NCBI RefSeq assembly: GCF_000968195.1
Contig: NZ_FO704550.1
Span: forward strand, 3,100,001 to 3,164,000
Direction of reading: 5' to 3'
Length of the DNA: 64,000 bases
Source: Xenorhabdus doucetiae
GTDB lineage: Bacteria > Pseudomonadota > Gammaproteobacteria > Enterobacterales > Enterobacteriaceae
Shown in pieces: positions 56,322 through 64,000 of the stretch. A model generated the notes under the pieces. It saw nothing but the letters and a program-made list of their open reading frames with translations, was not told the DNA's origin and made no database searches. Position numbers and translations under genes: made by a program. How positions within the stretch are numbered: the stretch's first letter is position 1; every line of letters begins with the position of its first letter.

Positions 56322-57273
56322 AAGGCTATTCTTCAAAGAGTCGGCTTAATCGTTGCATAGCGACACTTAACGTTGAACGAGGACATGCAAAATTAATTCG
56401 GGCAAATCCAGCATAGTCGGCACCAAATTTTATACCGTCATCCAACCACAACCGAGAATGGTTAAGTAATTTATCCTGCAAATTCTTCGGCTCAATGCCA
56501 CTGTTCCTGAAATCTAGCCAACCAAGATAAAGAGCATCAGATTTAAAAAATTTAACTTGAGGAAGTTGATCGAAATATTGCTGTAGAAACATTTGATTAC
56601 CTCGTAAATATATCAATAATTCAGACAACCATGATGCCCCATAGCGATAAGCTGCTTCACAAGCGACAAGCCCCAACATATTTGGAATGTGCAATGAACA
56701 ACGCGTATATGTCTGTTTGAGTTCCTCACGTATTCTTTTATTGGTAATAAATAAATTAGAAGTCTGTAACCCAGCAAGATTGAATGTTTTGCTTGGGGAC
56801 GTACAAGTAATGCAGATATCTGCAAACTCATCATGAATACTGGCAAAGGGCTGATGACATTTACCCGTGGTCAAGATTAAATCTTGATGTATTTCATCAG
56901 AAATAACCATAATGCCATGACGCAAAAAAACATTTCCCATTGCTGTTAACTCTTCTTTACTCCATACATGTCCTGTTGGATTATGCGGATTACACAAAAA
57001 AAACAGTTTGGTTTTTGGTGTGATAGCAGCTTCAAATTCATCAATATCCAACGCATAATTCGCTGTTTTCTCAATCAATGGCGCAGTGACTACATGCCGC
57101 CCATTCAGCAATGAACAGTTATAAAAAGAACCATAAACCGGCGGCTGAATTAAAATACCATCCCCCTGTTGAGTAAAAGTCTGGATGATAAGACTCAGGC
57201 TATTTACCACACCAGGAGTCTGTACGATCCACTCTTCTTTAATTGACCAACCGTGACGCTGTAATTGCCACTG

Positions 57274-58189
57274 TATAGCAAAATTCATAATATTGTGTCA
57301 TAATACCCCAATTCCAAATGACAAGGAAGATTGAAATTGGGTTACAGTTCCGATTTCGAAAAAAGAGTTTTGGCAAACAAAGACAACCATTGGTGACGTT
57401 CGAACAAAAGAGCACCCACTTTGAGGTCTCTATCCGCACTCTGTTTCGGTGGTGCAATAAAATAGAACCCTGTATGACACGGGATAAACCGCCCACGAAA
57501 ATGAGTGACGAAACACTTATTGCCGATGTCCGAAATTATCCCGATGACTATCAATGGGAAAGAGCAAAACGTCTGGGGGTTTCACAGTCTGCTATCCATT
57601 ACGCCTTGAAACGGCTGAAGCTCACCTTGAAAAAAAACGCTAAAACACCCTGACGCTTGCGAACACGCTCGTCAGGTATTTAACGAGCGTATCCGCCACC
57701 ATGAGCAGGCAGGCAAACCGATTGTTTATCTGGATGAAAGCGGTTTTGAGCAATCGATGCCACGAATGCACGGTTATTCCCCAAAAGGACAGCGCTGTTT
57801 CGGTCTACACGATTGGCAGGCCAAAGGGCGGATTAATGTCATCGGTGCCATCATTAAAAATACCTTTGTAACCTTAAGCGTATTTGGCGGGAATATTAAT
57901 GCGGATGTCTTTCATGCCTGGATGACCCAAGATTTGTTGCCAAAGCTCCCAAGTGGAGCCGTGATTGTCATGGATAATGCCTCATTCCATAAACGCCATG
58001 ACACGCGACAAGCAATAGCCGACCACGGATGCCAGTTGGAGTGGTTACCGCCTTACAGCCCGGATTTAAATCCTATCGAACATAAATGGGCGGGAGCAAA
58101 AGCCACAAGAAGGCGAGAAAGATGTTCTATTGATGAACTATTCAAAAAACACGTGAATTATGTCTAATTATATTGATTTTGCTATATTA
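57274..58189 (+). mobile_element. IS630-family insertion sequence
   Basis: About 912 bp inserted at a TA in the PatB/MalY gene, with TA on both sides. The ends are imperfect inverted repeats: TAGCAAAATTCATAATATTG at the left and ATATAGCAAAATCAATATAA read inward from the right. TA targeting and a DDE transposase are typical of IS630/Tc1. The two ends differ in length by two bases. Confidence 0.85.
57318..58167 (+). pseudogene. IS630 transposase, frameshifted
   Basis: The DDE domain is in the downstream frame: PIVYLDESGFEQSMPRMHGY (first Asp), AVIVMDNASFHKRHDTRQAI (second Asp), LPPYSPDLNPIEHKWAGAKA (Glu). The helix-turn-helix part (EVSIRTLFRWCNKIEP, YQWERAKRLGVSQSAIHYAL) is in the upstream frame, and the two meet at an A8 run (57630-57637). 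Seven A would make it continuous. A second shift seems to lie near the N-terminus (DFEKRVLANKDNHW in another frame). So it is probably dead, although some IS630 members use programmed frameshifting. Confidence 0.75.
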
Positions 58190-58461
58190 TGGCCGCAAAC
58201 ATATCATCACTGGCTCCGGTGTATCCCAATATCCCTTTGTTTATAGCATCATGGAGAGCATTCAATACTTCATTAGGACATTTGAAATCCATATCTGCGA
58301 TCCATAAAGGGAGAGGAGGTTTATCAGTACCATATGATAAATAAGGTGATGGATACTGCCATTTGATTAAATGAGAATCTTTATGATCAATAATGTCATC
58401 AAAATTATAAGGCATATAATATCCTGCTATTTTTCCAGAGAAGATTTTTTTATAAGCAACA

Positions 58462-59658
58462 TTAATTGGTATCCATAATTGGAGTATTTACTTTATATAC
58501 AAATAGCAGTATCCAAATCGCTATAGCTAACAAGAAATAAGCAATCATCATTGACCACCAGCTGCTACTCCAGTAGGTTATAACTAGCCAGGCAATCAAT
58601 GATGAAAATGACATCTGTATTGCTGCCATCATTGCAGATGCACGACCAGCTAAATGAGTAAATGGAGACAATGCAATAGCTGCACCTGTGCCAATTAATA
58701 TGGCAAACCCTAAACTTCCAAATGTGGCCGAAATGAGGTATGGCCAAACTGAAATCCTAAAAAGATAAACAGTTAAAACAAAACCGAACATTGCCAATAA
58801 TAACAACAATGCACCACCACTCAGCATCTTAGTTACTTTTACTACCCCTAATAATCTGGCCGTTAACAGGCTACCAGCAGTGATAGCAACTGCATTAACA
58901 GAGAAATAATAACCAAATCTATCAACCGGAATATGTAACACTTCAATAAGTACAATGGGTGAACTGGAGAAGAAGATCAATTGGGACGCAAATCCAAAAC
59001 TACTTGCAAAACATCCAAGTAAAAATTCGGGGTGACGCAGCACTTTTAGATATCCTGAAAATATCGTTACAAGCTGAAATTCCGTATCCTGACATTTTTT
59101 AGGTAACGGTTTCCATAAAGCAAGAAGACAGCATAATAGAGTGAAAATTCCCAGTACATAAAAGCTAGACCGCCAACCATAGCTCACGACCAATACGCCA
59201 CCAATAATAGGGGCCAATACTGGCACTAAGCTTATTACGCCATTAAGTATACTGAATGCTTTTCCTATTGCCGCGCCTTGAAAACGTAATGGAATACTGG
59301 CAAGAACGGAAACTCCCATCGCACCCGCACTACAGCCTTGCATCAACCGCAATACTACCATTAAAGAGAAACTATCAGCAAAATATACGCCTAAGCTTCC
59401 CAACGTATAAAAGACACCTCCATATAAGAAGACACGTTGAGATCCCAATTGATCGACCATCGGCCCAAAAAGTAACTGACTTAAACTTAAGCACAGTACA
59501 AACCCACTAATCAACCATTGGGTCATTCCCTGTAAGCTACCTAATTCACGAGATATCATTGGCATACCTGGCAGGCAGAGATCCAAACCCAATGGTGTCG
59601 CAATCACTAACGGAAATAGCCAGATAAGTTGTACAATAATACTTCTTTTCCGTGTCAT
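58462..59658 (-). CDS. MFS exporter, Bcr/CflA drug-resistance type
   Basis: 398 residues from ATG 59656-59658 (MTRKRSIIVQLIWLFPLVIA); 12 hydrophobic helices. Helix 1 has LGLDLCLPGMPMISRELG, and the loop GPMVDQLGSQRVFLYGG and LMQGCSAGAMGVSV are Bcr/CflA-like. It likely exports the product of the operon. Its start overlaps the Gfo/Idh stop by one base (TGATG), so the two are translationally coupled. Confidence 0.85.
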   Translation of the reverse strand: MTRKRSIIVQLIWLFPLVIATPLGLDLCLPGMPMISRELGSLQGMTQWLISGFVLCLSLSQLLFGPMVDQLGSQRVFLYGGVFYTLGSLGVYFADSFSLMVVLRLMQGCSAGAMGVSVLASIPLRFQGAAIGKAFSILNGVISLVPVLAPIIGGVLVVSYGWRSSFYVLGIFTLLCCLLALWKPLPKKCQDTEFQLVTIFSGYLKVLRHPEFLLGCFASSFGFASQLIFFSSSPIVLIEVLHIPVDRFGYYFSVNAVAITAGSLLTARLLGVVKVTKMLSGGALLLLLAMFGFVLTVYLFRISVWPYLISATFGSLGFAILIGTGAAIALSPFTHLAGRASAMMAAIQMSFSSLIAWLVITYWSSSWWSMMIAYFLLAIAIWILLFVYKVNTPIMDTN

Positions 59659-61175
59659 CAATTAACAGGTTCCTCTAGCTTTAAAACATTTTTGTTGGCA
59701 CAAAAACGACGATTAATCAGAGGACTTAATTGATGATAGCGATGACTAATAGATTGATAGATCGCTGATGTCAGAGTGGCACCAATTTCGTGTTTACTGA
59801 AATCCGATACCATATCTTCCGCTGAAATTTCGCCCCTTATACCAGCAATAAATTCATAAAATGCTTTGGCTTTTGATTTACCTTTCAGACCCTTTCGTCC
59901 ACCTTCTATAGCAATAATGTCATTAATATCAATAACCTCAATATGTTTTCCACCAAGGATTTTATGGTTTCGAAAAACATAAATCTCCAAATGTTCCTTT
60001 GTGCCAATACAATGATGATTGTCATGATGATGACCAACAGAAAGTTCATCTGATTTGTATGAATGAAAATGAATTGACTGAAAGGGTCCCTGCTGCAATA
60101 TATGAGATTCATGTGCGACACGACCATTACCCCTATAAAGATCACGGCCAGCAGCTGTTATCCAATTTCGCTGCGAATATCCATTATGACACAAATTTAT
60201 AGAAGCAGCAGTTATCGTCCTATCTCCTCGTTTAAAACAAATATTGCTACTGCAATCAACTTCACCAAAACTTCCTAATAATACGTTTAATTGATTCTCA
60301 TCATAATGATTAACCTCATCAAAAGATTGCCGACCAAACAATTTTCGGTAGTCATTTAAAGTAAACTGATGCAGAATGTCATCAGGTCGAATTGCCATCG
60401 AGAACACATCAATATTATCGTATTTTTTGTCTTCACTGATAGCAGCCTCTAACACAAAAGGAATGATATCAAAGTAGTGATAACCACTATGCGAACATTT
60501 TCCATATCCTTGGTTATAAGGATGATAATGCTGTTCCACAATCTCAGTTGGCATACGCCATTGTCCATCAGAATGAAAAGTTTGTATGTTTGTTACCGGA
60601 CAATTCGTCATAGTAAAACATTCAGTAAGACGCTCTTTAATTAAATTAAAAGATGTTTGATACCTCCTTTGTGCCATCAAAGAAAAAACCTGACATGGAT
60701 TACTACGTTTTTTTTCCTGATATAGTGAATTGAGAAAATAGTAATCATCAGAAATTTTTATCGACTTCTCAATTGAAGTAGAGATATTTTCGTAAGAAGA
60801 TATTGGTTTATCCATCAAGATAGATAACCCTGCATTTAGAGCCCATTTAGCATATTTAAGATGAACCAATGGCTCAGTTGCAATAATAACCCCATTGATA
60901 GAATATTTATGTAAAATTTCAGTTAGTATCTTTTTTTCATATAAACTTAATTCATCCTTAATATTATTATCACCTAAATATATTATTTCTGGCTTAAGTT
61001 TCTTATCTGACAAATATGATTCAATATTTGACTTTTCAGATATTAAATCCACCGCAGCACATAGATTCAATTGAGGATTATTAATCTCCTCCTCCAACAA
61101 TGGATAATATATTCTTTTATCATGAGGACCAAATCCAATCAATAACAGATTGACTATAAGATTATTATTTATCAT
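59658..61175 (-). CDS. Gfo/Idh/MocA-like oxidoreductase, large divergent member
   Basis: 505 residues, longer than the usual 330-400. The N-terminal Rossmann part (VNLLLIGFGPHDKRIYYPLL) is followed by INGVIIATEPLVHLKYAKWA and ALNAGLSILMDKPIS, the latter being the EKP-like motif (here DKP) of the family. The C-terminal 300 residues are rich in His (GHHHDNHHCIGTKEHLEIYV). Substrate unknown, probably a sugar- or inositol-like or amino-acid-like intermediate. Middle gene of the operon. Confidence 0.7.
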   Translation of the reverse strand: MINNNLIVNLLLIGFGPHDKRIYYPLLEEEINNPQLNLCAAVDLISEKSNIESYLSDKKLKPEIIYLGDNNIKDELSLYEKKILTEILHKYSINGVIIATEPLVHLKYAKWALNAGLSILMDKPISSYENISTSIEKSIKISDDYYFLNSLYQEKKRSNPCQVFSLMAQRRYQTSFNLIKERLTECFTMTNCPVTNIQTFHSDGQWRMPTEIVEQHYHPYNQGYGKCSHSGYHYFDIIPFVLEAAISEDKKYDNIDVFSMAIRPDDILHQFTLNDYRKLFGRQSFDEVNHYDENQLNVLLGSFGEVDCSSNICFKRGDRTITAASINLCHNGYSQRNWITAAGRDLYRGNGRVAHESHILQQGPFQSIHFHSYKSDELSVGHHHDNHHCIGTKEHLEIYVFRNHKILGGKHIEVIDINDIIAIEGGRKGLKGKSKAKAFYEFIAGIRGEISAEDMVSDFSKHEIGATLTSAIYQSISHRYHQLSPLINRRFCANKNVLKLEEPVN

Positions 61176-61211
61176 AGAATTAAACTTACCACTTTAAATT
61201 GATTTTCTTTT

Positions 61212-62900
61212 TTACAACATATAATTACCAATAAATAACGCATACATTCCAATCGCTTTTCTAAAACAATTAATAGCATCAATAGGAGATTCAACAATTG
61301 GCATACCCGCCAAATTAAAGCTAGTATTGAGCACTACAGGCACACCCGTGATATTTTTCAATTCTTGAATCAAATTATAAAATTTTTGATTCGAAGCAGA
61401 GGATACAGTTTGTAATCTGGCTGTACCATCCACATGAATACAGGCAGGCATATCAAGTTTAGCTCGTGCTTTAACCGGAGCAACTTTCATCATATACGAA
61501 ACAGGAGATAACATATCAAAATAGTTATCAGCATCTTCCTCTAAAACCACAGGAGCATAAGGCCTGAACCATTCACGTAACTTAATTTGGCTATTGAGAA
61601 TTTCTTTTGTCCAACTATTCGATGGCAAAGCAAGAATGCTGCGATTACCCAATGCTCTTGGCCCATATTCACTACGATCCTGAAACCAACCAATTACTTT
61701 ACCATCAGCAATTAAATGTGCAGCTCGATGTTCAGGATCATTTATTCGCTTAATAATGAATTCCTTTTCATAAGCACGAACACTCTTCGCAATTTCATCT
61801 TCTGAATAAATAGGACCTAAATAAGGTGAAGAGTTAAATTTAGGAATGCTATTATCTTTTTTCCAGAAATAATCAGCTGCTGCTCCGAGAGCCAAACCTG
61901 CGTCACCAGGAGAAGGGGGCACATAAACAGTAATATTCAGCTCTTCTTCCAGTTTACGATTCATCACTGAATTCATAGCCACACCACCAACAACACATAG
62001 TGTATCAACATTATATTTATCAATTAGTCCCTTCACTCGATGAATAATTGATTTATGTAACTGTTCCTGAGCCCACGCGGCCAAATGCATGTCAAAAGGA
62101 CGAATGACACCAGACTTTGTACGCCGATCTGGGATGTCAATGCCCTGCTTTTTAAACCAGCTCTGAATATCTTTCGTACAATCCTCAGTATAATCTTCAT
62201 TTATCAGGGCAGATACCACACCAGTATCAGTTTCAATAAACGGCGAATAGTCAGAAAAAACATCAGGATCACCAAATGAAGCAAGCCCCATGGTTTTACC
62301 TGATTCACGATAACTGTCAAATCCGAGATAACAAGTTACATCACCATAAAATCGCCCATAACCTTGGTCGCAAGGATGTGTATTGTCTTGGGCTATCAGA
62401 TGCAAGTCATCATTCTCATACAAATAATAACTAACCTGTTCAGCTGCATTATTTTCCAACACTATAGGATCAGTTCTTTCACCAATAATATTACCTGTGT
62501 GATCAGCAACAACAACCAATGCACGCTTAATATCCGTTTGACTAATAGCACTCAAAGCATGGGCAGAATGATGTGACTTCACAATATGAATATTGTTAAA
62601 ATCAGGAAATAACTCATCTAATTCTTTTTTGAGGTTATCATCAATCATATCTAAGTCAGTCATCGGTTGACCAAAACTGACAACAGAAATTGCTGAAATA
62701 TCAGACAGAGTGAGATTATTTCTTTCCAACGTTTCCTTTACTGCATAAGTAACTTTACCATCATACTTTTCCTTTGAAACCCGCTCTTCGGCTATTGCCA
62801 TAATAACTTTATTTCTATCAGCCAATACGACATTTCCATCATAAGTCACGGTACCGTCTGCTAATATAGGAATATTAATAGCTAAAACTATTTCTTTCAT
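61212..62900 (-). CDS. O-carbamoyltransferase of the NodU/CmcH/TobZ family
   Basis: 562 residues. N-terminal Kae1-like domain (LSDISAISVVSFGQ, VKSHHSAHALSAISQ with the HxxxH metal site, VVVADHTGNI, THPCDQGYGRFYGDVT). VVGGVAMNSVMNRKLEEEL and the YrdC-like C-terminal domain GWFQDRSEYGPRALGNRSIL and VVLNTSFNLAGMPIVESP are classic. The enzyme uses carbamoyl phosphate and ATP through carbamoyl-AMP to carbamoylate a hydroxyl of a natural product. All key motifs are present. It defines the pathway as a carbamoylated small molecule. Confidence 0.92.
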   Translation of the reverse strand: MKEIVLAINIPILADGTVTYDGNVVLADRNKVIMAIAEERVSKEKYDGKVTYAVKETLERNNLTLSDISAISVVSFGQPMTDLDMIDDNLKKELDELFPDFNNIHIVKSHHSAHALSAISQTDIKRALVVVADHTGNIIGERTDPIVLENNAAEQVSYYLYENDDLHLIAQDNTHPCDQGYGRFYGDVTCYLGFDSYRESGKTMGLASFGDPDVFSDYSPFIETDTGVVSALINEDYTEDCTKDIQSWFKKQGIDIPDRRTKSGVIRPFDMHLAAWAQEQLHKSIIHRVKGLIDKYNVDTLCVVGGVAMNSVMNRKLEEELNITVYVPPSPGDAGLALGAAADYFWKKDNSIPKFNSSPYLGPIYSEDEIAKSVRAYEKEFIIKRINDPEHRAAHLIADGKVIGWFQDRSEYGPRALGNRSILALPSNSWTKEILNSQIKLREWFRPYAPVVLEEDADNYFDMLSPVSYMMKVAPVKARAKLDMPACIHVDGTARLQTVSSASNQKFYNLIQELKNITGVPVVLNTSFNLAGMPIVESPIDAINCFRKAIGMYALFIGNYML

Positions 62901-62921
62901 AATAGAATCTTATTCTCCAAC

Positions 62922-63742
62922 TTAATACTTTTGAGCATGTAGTAAAAACATCAATGGTATAGATGACATTTTATTATCAAAACACCACCATCCCTCTTCA
63001 TTTTTGGATAATTGAGAAAAAGCTTTATAAAAACTCTTATCAAACTCTTTAAACACAGTTAAATGAAGATTTTCATTAATCAAACTTGTTATTATTTCAG
63101 AAATACTGTGGAACCATATATATTGTTCCTGATTTGTGACCACGCTATCTCTATTCGCGTAAGAATATTTATAGTTTGCTTTTATAGGCTCTCCTGAACT
63201 CGTATTAATAAAAATATCTTTACTATTATAAGGAGTGTTATCCTGATTAGGATTACTAAACATACGAGCAAAGGGATGTTCGTCAACAATAATAAAATCA
63301 CCACCTAACTTGAGATGTGAGGATATTGTTTTCGCCCACAAGCTTAAATCCTGGAGCCAAACAATAACTCCATAAGAAGTGTAAATGAGATCAAACTCCC
63401 CTAGATTTAAATAAGATAAGTCATAGACGTTAGCACAATAAAAGTCCGTTTTAAGGCCAAATTTATCTTTGATTTTTTTGGCATAATTAATAGATAGAGA
63501 AGAATAATCGATAGCTGTCACTTCTGCTCCTAAAATTTCAAGAGCGAAACTATCTAATCCAATATGACATTGTAGATGAAGGACTTTTTTCCTTCCAAAT
63601 TTCCCAGCTCTGATAACTCTATATTTTTTAGTTTATATTTCAATGGATCATAATTATCAACATCATAATCGGAATAACTAAAATGAATATGAGATAGTTC
63701 ATCCCAGAATTTAATATTCTTACTATCATAAAAAGATTTCAA
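62922..63742 (-). pseudogene. Class I methyltransferase with a one-base frameshift
   Basis: The first frame starts at TTG 63740-63742 with GGAG upstream (KSFYDSKNIKFWDELSHIHF) and leaves the family at EGKK. The second frame continues as KKVLHLQCHIGLDSFALEILGAEV, TAIDYSSLSINYAKKI, FDLIYTSYGVIVWLQDLSLW and HLKLGGDFIIVDEHPFARMF. Adding one A to the A6 run at 63585-63590 gives the normal GKKVLHLQCHIGLD motif I and a protein of about 270 residues. First gene of the operon, 21 bp before the carbamoyltransferase. Confidence 0.85.
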
Positions 63743-64000
63743 TGCCTAACTCCATTATAGTCAAACAAAACGATTATATGAAAATTTATAAGTAACCCTA
63801 TCAAACCAGATTAATCATCACCAGAAAAACAGATATATTTATTCAAGTCCATTTACATTCTGTATATCTATTTAATACAAATAAATTTAATGGAATTTTA
63901 AATTCAAAATACATACACCTTTTTAAACATGAAGATACGAAATATTAATTTAATAATAATTTCATTAATAAAAAAAGCAGCATTAGAAATAGTTTCTAAC
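63743..64000. other. AT-rich region upstream of the carbamoyltransferase operon
   Basis: No gene is seen in these 258 bp. It is about 75 percent A+T by eye and likely contains the promoter of the minus-strand operon. Confidence 0.5.

Larger units (their letters stand above)
56326..58415 (-). pseudogene. PatB/MalY-type PLP enzyme, split by an IS630 element
   Basis: The N-terminal part lies at 58190-58415 (MPYNFDDIIDHKDSHLIKWQ...GYTGASDDMFAA) and the C-terminal part at 56326-57273 (IQWQLQRHGWSIKEEWIVQT...). Joining them at the TA target restores one frame of about 390 residues with the PLP lysine in TSPSKTFNLAGLQTSN and the DEIHQDL motif. The family includes cystathionine beta-lyase MalY and other C-S lyases or aminotransferases. 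It was the last gene of the carbamoyltransferase operon, 46 bp after the MFS gene. Confidence 0.88.

Overview
The window looks like chromosome from an insect-pathogenic, nematode-associated enterobacterium, most likely Xenorhabdus, with Photorhabdus as the alternative. Reasons: core genes in enterobacterial order (xerD-dsbC-recJ-prfB-lysS, fldB, cptA-sdhE, ygfZ), a methionine-rich PixA-type inclusion-body protein, a PirAB binary insecticidal toxin, a P2-type phage-tail cluster of the xenorhabdicin kind, and AT-rich accessory DNA between better conserved blocks. Family assignments come from reading motifs by eye; no database search was run.

1-15.4 kb is a P2/186-type tail module, nearly all on the minus strand. 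From right to left it has a CI-like repressor (plus strand) facing an early operon with a P2 gpA-type replication initiator, then X, Rz/Rz1, V, W, J, I, H (fibre), fibre chaperone, FI, FII, E/E' and T. No capsid, terminase, holin, endolysin, R, S or integrase gene is seen between the repressor and T, so it reads as a defective prophage or R-type tailocin. Two parts are notable. A segment of about 2.2 kb is bounded by inverted Gin/Hin-like sites and carries two alternative fibre tips and two chaperones tail to tail. The tape-measure gene contains about 30 tandem 54-bp (18-residue) repeats.

15.4-36.4 kb is accessory DNA. It holds a GNAT acetyltransferase; a candidate type VI secretion toxin/immunity module beginning at a truncated tssF start; a CcmA-like bactofilin; an orphan LcrF/ExsA-type regulator; queH; a divergent reductase/acyl-CoA ligase pair; pixA; a methyltransferase; csaA; a VOC protein; pirAB; a sugar kinase with an HTH; and a second T6SS-type module (class 3 lipase, lipoprotein, secreted protein, DUF2931 protein), also beginning at a truncated tssF start. 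The DNA ahead of both tssF stubs is homologous.

36.4-43.4 kb is a type I restriction-modification operon (hsdM-hsdS-hsdR) next to tRNA-Gly(CCC). 43.8-56.3 kb is mostly core: lysS, prfB with its autoregulatory frameshift, recJ, dsbC, xerD, fldB, cptA, sdhE, ygfZ, an HD hydrolase, a BenE transporter and a MocR regulator.

56.3-63.7 kb is a five-gene minus-strand operon: methyltransferase, NodU-type carbamoyltransferase, Gfo/Idh-type protein, MFS exporter, PatB/MalY-type PLP enzyme. It looks like a small specialised-metabolite pathway. The first gene has a one-base frameshift and the last is split by an IS630-family element, so the pathway appears to be decaying or switched off in this strain.
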